A stretch of 64,000 bases of DNA, from contig NZ_JAANPV010000005.1 of assembly GCF_011290505.1 (NCBI RefSeq), forward strand, positions 62,001 to 126,000. Reading direction: 5' to 3'. This DNA comes from Paenalcaligenes suwonensis (GTDB lineage Bacteria; Pseudomonadota; Gammaproteobacteria; Burkholderiales; Burkholderiaceae_B). This document shows, piece after piece, positions 58,605 to 64,000 of this stretch; position 1 is the stretch's first letter, and each line of letters starts with the position of its first letter. The translations under genes were made by a program, and so were the position numbers. The notes under the pieces are model-generated. The model had not been told where the DNA came from. It made no database searches and worked only from the letters and a program-made list of their open reading frames with translations.

Positions 58605-59920
58605 GCGCTCACCAAACGGTTAAAGACTGAGAAATAATCAGGAAAGGTTTTGCTCACACAATCCGGATCCAAAATCGTGACGCCCACAGGCGAAAATGCC
58701 GCCAGCGAAAAGCACATGGCAATACGGTGGTCGTCGTAGGTTTCTATCTCTGCCTGCCGCCATGCACCATCGGCTATGGGCCACACTTTCAGCCAATCCG
58801 GGCCGGATTCCACCTGCGCCCCCAACTTCTGTAGCTCCGTGTGCATGGCATGAATACGGTCTGTTTCCTTGACACGCCACGACGCAATATTGCGCAAGGT
58901 ACACGGGCCATCCGCAAACATCGCCAATGCGGCAGCAGTCATGGCGGCATCCGGGATCACGTTAAAATCCAAATCAAAGGCTTTTAACCGCTGCCCCTGC
59001 GCAACACATACACCACGCACTTCCATCGCATGCGGCTCAAAGCTGACTTCTGCGCCCATGGCTTGCACGACTTTGGCAAAATCCACATCACCTTGTGTAG
59101 AGGCAGAACCCACACCTTCAATACGCAACGGACCTGCACCTATAGCACCCAATGCCAGAAAATAGGACGCGGATGACGCATCGCCTTCTACTTGAAAATC
59201 ACCGGGTGACACGTAATGCGCAGCCGCAGGAACCGTAAAACGCTGCCAGTCGTGGTGCTCCACTGTCACACCAAAGTCCTGCATCATCGCCAGTGTAATA
59301 GCGATATAGGGCTGCGAAATCAACACACCTTCCACTTCAATGTGCAAAGGCTGTTGATGCACCGCTGTCCACAACGGGGCAGCCATTAATAACGCCGTTA
59401 AGTATTGGCTAGATACATTACCCTTTACGCGTATGCAGTTCTCTGCCCGCAAAGCGCCCTGCCCTATAGCCAAAGGTGGGTAACCTTCATTACCCAAGTA
59501 ACGTATGTCAGCACCTGCACTGCGCAGCGCATCCACTAAGTCGCCTATAGGACGCTCATGCATGCGTGGAATACCGCTTAGGCTGAACTCTCCGCCCATA
59601 AAAGCTAATGCAGCAGTCAACGATCTAAATGCCGTACCGGCATTACCCAAAAAGAAATCACCCTTTAGGTGCGGAAAAGGCATTTGGCCACGCACGTGCA
59701 ATGCTGCGCCGTTTTCCGCTACGCTCACGCCCATCTGGCGCAAGGCAGCTTTCATTACTTTGGTATCGTCGGACTCTAGCAAACCAAACAAGCGCGTTTC
59801 GCCTTCTGCCAACGCAGCCAACAACAACGCACGATTTGAAATACTTTTTGACCCAGGTAAGGTTACTGTGCCGCGCGCCTGTTTCACAGGCTTTAACGCC
59901 AACTGTTCTGTTCTACTCAT
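58601..59920 (-). CDS. aroA: 3-phosphoshikimate 1-carboxyvinyltransferase (EPSP synthase)
   Basis: Joins shikimate 3-phosphate and PEP in the pathway to chorismate. 439 residues; the first signature is '[20 protein letters not shown]' near residue 93 and the second '[18 protein letters not shown]'. The N-terminal '[17 protein letters not shown]' is the Lys-containing substrate loop. The residues around the first signature fit the class I, standard type. It overlaps tyrA and cmk by 4 bases each. Confidence 0.97.
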   Translation of the reverse strand: MSRTEQLALKPVKQARGTVTLPGSKSISNRALLLAALAEGETRLFGLLESDDTKVMKAALRQMGVSVAENGAALHVRGQMPFPHLKGDFFLGNAGTAFRSLTAALAFMGGEFSLSGIPRMHERPIGDLVDALRSAGADIRYLGNEGYPPLAIGQGALRAENCIRVKGNVSSQYLTALLMAAPLWTAVHQQPLHIEVEGVLISQPYIAITLAMMQDFGVTVEHHDWQRFTVPAAAHYVSPGDFQVEGDASSASYFLALGAIGAGPLRIEGVGSASTQGDVDFAKVVQAMGAEVSFEPHAMEVRGVCVAQGQRLKAFDLDFNVIPDAAMTAAALAMFADGPCTLRNIASWRVKETDRIHAMHTELQKLGAQVESGPDWLKVWPIADGAWRQAEIETYDDHRIAMCFSLAAFSPVGVTILDPDCVSKTFPDYFSVFNRLVSA

Positions 59921-60789
59921 AATCCACTCCTACCCGCCCATAATCGACGAGCCAATGCAGCACGCTCGAGGAAGTCCTCTAGAGCGGCGCCATCTTCATT
60001 GCGTAGCGCCTGCTCAGCTTGAGCAAAGGCCTCGCGCACTTCTTCTAATTCTTGCAATACCGCCTCGCGGTTAGACAGAAAAATATCCCGCCACACCTCG
60101 GAGGAACCTGCCGCAATACGCGTGAAGTCTCTAAAACCGCTACCGGCCACAGCAAAGCGCAAATCCGCATCGGGTGCCATTGCCACCTGCCACATAAACA
60201 CGGATGACAAGAAGTGCGGCACATGACTCACCGATGCCAACACCCTATCGTGTACATCTGGCGTCATCAGTAGCACGCGCGCTCCGCATGCTTTCCACAA
60301 AGCGATCACCGTATTGCGTGCTTGCTCGGTGTTTTCATCTAACGGCGTCAAAATCACATTACGCCCTTGATAAAGCTCTGCGGTGGCTGCCTGCGGCCCT
60401 ACTTTTTCTGCGCCTGCAATAGGATGACCCGGCACAAACTGGGCAACCTTATCACCCAGCGCCTGCCTCGCCGCCTCTACAACGTTTGCTTTGGTACTGC
60501 CCGCATCAGTGACAACAGTATGGGGCTGCAAATGTGGAGCTAACGTGCGCAAGACAGTTTCGGTTGCCCCTACTGGCATAGTCAGCAAAACAACATCCGC
60601 TTGTTGCGCGGCCTCTTCAAGGCTGACTACTTCATCAATCAGCCCCAAATCTTTAGCTACTTGCACGCTTTTGGGGTTACGCCCCGCACCGACTATACGT
60701 ACTGACGGGTACTGCTTGCGCAACGCGGCAGCGACTGAGCCACCGATTAAACCTGGGCCCACTATCGCAAGCGTGCCCAGTTGCGCCAT
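59917..60789 (-). CDS. tyrA: Prephenate dehydrogenase
   Basis: NAD-dependent conversion of prephenate (or arogenate) toward tyrosine; about 290 residues from ATG 60789 ([18 protein letters not shown]). An in-frame ATG at 60819 would add 10 residues with a purine-rich leader between the two, so the start is unsettled. The Rossmann loop is GPGLIGG, followed by '[20 protein letters not shown]' and '[18 protein letters not shown]'. No chorismate mutase or ACT domain is fused, unlike E. coli TyrA. Confidence 0.93.
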   Translation of the reverse strand: MAQLGTLAIVGPGLIGGSVAAALRKQYPSVRIVGAGRNPKSVQVAKDLGLIDEVVSLEEAAQQADVVLLTMPVGATETVLRTLAPHLQPHTVVTDAGSTKANVVEAARQALGDKVAQFVPGHPIAGAEKVGPQAATAELYQGRNVILTPLDENTEQARNTVIALWKACGARVLLMTPDVHDRVLASVSHVPHFLSSVFMWQVAMAPDADLRFAVAGSGFRDFTRIAAGSSEVWRDIFLSNREAVLQELEEVREAFAQAEQALRNEDGAALEDFLERAALARRLWAGRSGL

Positions 60790-60830
60790 GTAGCCAACAG
60801 TCGCCTCCCCTCTCTCCATACCCGCTCTCG

Positions 60831-61916
60831 TTATTGTGCTGGGTAAGAACCCAATATTTTGAAGAAAGCCACGGTTTGTTTCAGCTCTGCCAATGCTTGC
60901 TGCATAGCAGGTTCATCTTTATGGCCTTGCAAATCCACATAGAAGTAGTATTCCCACTGCCCTGTACGCGCAGGACGTGACTCAAAGCGAGTCATGGAAA
61001 CACCATGTTTGGCTAACGGTGACAGCATGTCATACACCGCACCTGACTTATTAGGCACAGCTAAAATAATGCTGGTTTTATCGCGCCCACTTGCCAATGG
61101 CTCAATATTGCCGATAGTCAGAAAACGCGTACGATTATGTGGATCGTCTTGTATGCCTTTTTCTACCACAGACAAGCCCCACACCATCGCTGCAGAAATA
61201 CTAGCAATCGCCGCTACATCGTCTTGCTCTGAGGCCAAACGTGCCGCTTCAGCATTGCTAGATGCGGGCTCACGACTAAGCTCTGGATGATTACGCATCA
61301 ACCAAGACTGGCATTGGGCCAACGCTTGTGGGTGCGCCATGACTTTAGTCACACCATCCAAATTGCCACTTTTAGTCAGCAAGTTATGGTGAATATTGAC
61401 CGAGTGCTCGCCCAAGACTTTCAGTGGTGAGTTCAGCAACAAATCTAAGGTACGGTTCACCGCGCCTTCAGTGGAGTTTTCCACTGGCACAATGCCCACA
61501 TCTGCCTGACCCGCCTCAACGGAGCGAAACACCTCATCAAAACTATCGCAATATACATTGCTGATGAAGTGCCCAAAATGCTCGTAACCCGCTTGTTCAG
61601 AAAAAGAGCCTTGTGGGCCCAAACAGGCCACACGCAGCACACTTTCCAAACCTCGGCAGGCAGAAATAATCTGCCCCCACACGGCTTGCACGGAATCCGC
61701 AGTAAAAGGCCCTTTGTTCACCCCTTGCAAGCGACGAACAATCATCGCTTCACGCTCGGGCTTCAAAATAGCATCTTCGGCGTCGTAGTTTTGCTTAACT
61801 TTACCCACTGCCAAGGCAGCCTGAGCACGCTCATTGAGCAATGCCAGGATACTTTCATCAATACGGTCTATTTCTGCACGCCACGGCGCCAACTGTTCTT
61901 GCAAAGTTTTAGCCAT
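60831..61916 (-). CDS. pheA: Chorismate mutase/prephenate dehydratase
   Basis: Bifunctional P-protein of phenylalanine synthesis, 361 residues. Residues 1-95 form the AroQ-type mutase ('[20 protein letters not shown]'), about 95-275 the dehydratase ('[18 protein letters not shown]', '[19 protein letters not shown]', 'NRTRFLTIG'), and 280-355 the ACT domain for feedback by phenylalanine ('[20 protein letters not shown]'). Its start overlaps the serC stop by 8 bases. Confidence 0.96.
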   Translation of the reverse strand: MAKTLQEQLAPWRAEIDRIDESILALLNERAQAALAVGKVKQNYDAEDAILKPEREAMIVRRLQGVNKGPFTADSVQAVWGQIISACRGLESVLRVACLGPQGSFSEQAGYEHFGHFISNVYCDSFDEVFRSVEAGQADVGIVPVENSTEGAVNRTLDLLLNSPLKVLGEHSVNIHHNLLTKSGNLDGVTKVMAHPQALAQCQSWLMRNHPELSREPASSNAEAARLASEQDDVAAIASISAAMVWGLSVVEKGIQDDPHNRTRFLTIGNIEPLASGRDKTSIILAVPNKSGAVYDMLSPLAKHGVSMTRFESRPARTGQWEYYFYVDLQGHKDEPAMQQALAELKQTVAFFKILGSYPAQ

Positions 61917-63021
61917 GACGCTGCTCGAACTCCTTCATGAAAGCTACCAATGCCTGCACACCTTCCAATGGCATAGCGTTGTAAATAGAAGCACGCATAC
62001 CGCCTACGCTTTTGTGACCTTTTAACTGCAGCAAACCACGCTGATCCGCTTCAGCCAAAAACACAGAATCCAATGCCGCATCACGTAACTGGAATGGCAC
62101 GTTCATGCGGGAACGGTCAGAGTTCTGAACCGCATTGACGTAGAAGGAAGACTGGTCCAAGTAACCGTACAAGGTTTCGGCTTTCGCAATATTCGCTTTT
62201 TCGATTTGTGCCACACCACCTTGCTGCTTTAACCACTTGTACACCAGGCCTGCGATGTAAATAGAGTACGTGGCCGGTGTGTTCACCATGGACTGATTAG
62301 CCGCCAACAGTTCGTAGTTAAAGACATTCGGACACGTAGCATCGGCTGCGCCTAGCAACTCTTTGCGAATGACCACCAAGGTCAAACCCGCTGGACCCGC
62401 ATTTTTCTGCGCGCCAGCATACAACATATCAATATTCTTGAAGTCAAAAGGACGCGACAACAAGTTAGACGAAGCATCCACCACCAATGGCACATCAAAC
62501 TCAGGCCATTCGTTATGCTCTACACCGCCAATCGTCTCGTTACTGCACACATGGATGTACGAAGCATCTGCTTGCAGATGCCACGTATCCACGGCGGGGA
62601 ACCACGCGAAAGGTTTGTACTCGCGGCCATCCAACTTGGCTGCAGCAGCCGAGCTTGCTGCAACGTTAATGTGACCAAACTGCGTCGCATCTTGTTGCGC
62701 TTTGGATGACCAATTACCTGACACGATGTAATCAGCTTTGCGTCCGGGCTTTAACCCGATTAAGTTCATAGGAACAATGGCGTTTTGGGCCTGTGCACCA
62801 CCCTGCGTAAACAGAACGGCGAAGTCATCGGGTAATTGCAGCAAGTCACGCAAATCCGCCTCGGCTTCTTGCAGAATTTGCATAAACTCTTTACCACGGT
62901 GGCTCATCTCCATGACGGACATGCCACTGCCCTGCCAATCCAGCATTTCTGCTGCTGCACGTTCCAGTACTTCCACCGGCAAGACGGAAGGACCCGCTGA
63001 AAAATTCCACGGACGCATCAT
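61909..63021 (-). CDS. serC: Phosphoserine aminotransferase
   Basis: PLP enzyme of serine synthesis (and pyridoxal synthesis); 370 residues. The start '[20 protein letters not shown]' and the PLP lysine in '[20 protein letters not shown]' are typical. The C-terminal '[20 protein letters not shown]' is the conserved closing motif. It follows gyrA with 9 bases between, the order gyrA-serC-pheA-tyrA-aroA-cmk-rpsA being standard in Burkholderiales. Confidence 0.97.
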   Translation of the reverse strand: MMRPWNFSAGPSVLPVEVLERAAAEMLDWQGSGMSVMEMSHRGKEFMQILQEAEADLRDLLQLPDDFAVLFTQGGAQAQNAIVPMNLIGLKPGRKADYIVSGNWSSKAQQDATQFGHINVAASSAAAAKLDGREYKPFAWFPAVDTWHLQADASYIHVCSNETIGGVEHNEWPEFDVPLVVDASSNLLSRPFDFKNIDMLYAGAQKNAGPAGLTLVVIRKELLGAADATCPNVFNYELLAANQSMVNTPATYSIYIAGLVYKWLKQQGGVAQIEKANIAKAETLYGYLDQSSFYVNAVQNSDRSRMNVPFQLRDAALDSVFLAEADQRGLLQLKGHKSVGGMRASIYNAMPLEGVQALVAFMKEFEQRHG

Positions 63022-63030
63022 TGATTCTCT

Positions 63031-64000
63031 CTATTCATTCCCTTCATCAGCAGCCAAAGACGGGGTATCCCCTTGCTCGGTTGATCCTGCAGCATCAACC
63101 GTTTCGTCACCTTCTTCTTCATCAGCTTCTACGTCATCGGTTTCCAGAATTCGGTAGACGCCTGACAACTTGCTCTCTTCATCCACACTAATCAGCGTGA
63201 CACCCTGAGTAGAACGGCCCATTTCACGAATTTCTTCCACTCGTGTACGCACCACCACCCCAGAGTTGGTGATCAGCATCAGCTCATCGCTTTCGCTCAC
63301 CAATACTGCGCCAACCAGATCGCCATTACGGGCCGAACACTGGATAGCAATCATGCCTTTGGTACCACGTCCGTGACGTGTGTATTCCTCGAGAGCAGTA
63401 CGTTTACCGTAGCCGTTTGCCGTTGCGGTCAGCACAGAAACACGCTCTGCGGTTTCGCCTTCTTGTGGCTCAGCCCCCTCAGGATCAGCCACCAACAAGG
63501 AGATCACATTCTGACCTTCCTCTAGACGCATACCACGCACACCACGTGCGGTACGACCCATTGGGCGTACATCACCTTCGTCAAAGCGTACGGCTTTACC
63601 TGCATCCGAGAACAGCATCACATCGTGTTTGCCATCGGTAAGCTGTGCACCGATCAAGAAGTCACCCTCGTCCAGATCAACCGCGATAATGCCGGCCTTA
63701 CGTGGATTAGAGAAGTGCGACAACGGTGTTTTCTTCACAGTACCTCGGGAGGTTGCCATGAAGACAAACTGATCATCACTGAACTCTTTGATGGACAATA
63801 CGGCAGTGATTTTCTCGTCGTCTACCAACGGGAACATATTCACAATTGGACGACCACGAGAGTTACGCGAACCCTGAGGTACTTCCCACACTTTCAGCCA
63901 GTACAGGCGACCGTGATCGGAGAAACACAACAGCACGTCGTGCGTATTAGCCACAAACAACTGATCTACCCAGTCGTCTTCACGCATGGTTGTTGCTACC
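63031..64000 (-). CDS. gyrA: DNA gyrase subunit A, C-terminal part (cut by window edge)
   Basis: The frame is open to the window end and continues upstream beyond it, so the ATG inside (63987) is internal. The part seen is the C-terminal beta-pinwheel that wraps DNA. Its blades repeat patterns like 'MGRTARGVRGMRLEEGQNVI', 'GRGTKGMIAIQCSARNGDLV' and 'MGRSTQGVTLISVDEESKLS'. It ends in a strongly acidic tail (near 'DVEADEEEGDETVDAAGS') as in other betaproteobacteria. The catalytic tyrosine and the quinolone region are not in the window. Confidence 0.96.
   Translation of the reverse strand, partial: VATTMREDDWVDQLFVANTHDVLLCFSDHGRLYWLKVWEVPQGSRNSRGRPIVNMFPLVDDEKITAVLSIKEFSDDQFVFMATSRGTVKKTPLSHFSNPRKAGIIAVDLDEGDFLIGAQLTDGKHDVMLFSDAGKAVRFDEGDVRPMGRTARGVRGMRLEEGQNVISLLVADPEGAEPQEGETAERVSVLTATANGYGKRTALEEYTRHGRGTKGMIAIQCSARNGDLVGAVLVSESDELMLITNSGVVVRTRVEEIREMGRSTQGVTLISVDEESKLSGVYRILETDDVEADEEEGDETVDAAGSTEQGDTPSLAADEGNE

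Overview
This 64 kb window looks like the chromosome of a betaproteobacterium of the order Burkholderiales, most likely family Alcaligenaceae, with roughly balanced base composition (about half GC by eye). The evidence is gene order. The runs rpsU-dnaG-rpoD, rlmN-rodZ-ispG-hisS-yfgM-bamB-der-hisC-hfq-hflX-hflK-hflC-hisZ-purA and gyrA-serC-pheA-tyrA-aroA-cmk-rpsA-ihfB-lapA-lapB-hldE-hldD are the arrangement I know from Bordetella and its relatives. The species cannot be named from the sequence alone. No rRNA, tRNA, prophage, insertion sequence with a transposase, or CRISPR array was seen.

Layout. 1-2540: the start of a Tat-exported amidohydrolase (cut by the window edge) and a two-gene operon for periplasmic dihaem cytochromes that I read as thiosulfate dehydrogenase (tsdB-tsdA). 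2755-10021: a LysR regulator divergent from xdhA-xdhB-xdhC-guaD, which convert guanine to xanthine and xanthine to urate. 10022-10634: a non-coding island of repeats. 10635-15270: the macromolecular synthesis operon. 15586-31630: a long minus-strand run for nucleotide, histidine, isoprenoid, tRNA-charging, outer-membrane-assembly and RNA/protease functions. 31874-34726: valS. 34834-36541: two small orphan genes, one of a family with immunity-like members, followed by a second repeat island. 36542-41274: trmD, rimM, rpsP, a TusA-like gene and alaS. 41425-44961: a second purine module (puuE and a GntR regulator, divergent from uraH-puuD). 45221-50385: an AraC regulator followed by hyuA-hyuB, an ATP-dependent hydantoinase/oxoprolinase/carboxylase-type enzyme of unknown substrate. 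50523-64000: cysM, a ComEA-like protein, and the LPS-heptose, lap, ihfB, rpsA, aromatic amino acid and serC genes, ending in the 3' part of gyrA.

How the genes work together. The two purine modules, 31 kb apart, form one catabolic route: guanine (GuaD) to xanthine, xanthine (XdhAB matured by XdhC) to urate, urate (membrane PuuD) to 5-hydroxyisourate, then UraH to OHCU, and allantoin to allantoate (PuuE). The OHCU decarboxylase step (UraD) is not encoded here. Each module has its own regulator. The GntR module has two overlapping divergent promoters with a perfect 16-bp palindrome between the regulator start and the structural genes.

The least explained signal is a family of AT-rich palindromes, five copies in this window, found only in the two gene-free islands. 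They lie in opposite orientations around a spacer, which resembles REPIN architecture. One island occupies the place directly after trmD where rplS is normally found, and rplS is absent from the window. These islands, the HyuAB/AraC module with a 22-bp imperfect palindrome ahead of it, and the orphan immunity-like pair are the best candidates for something not yet described. I see no clear evidence of a complete novel system.
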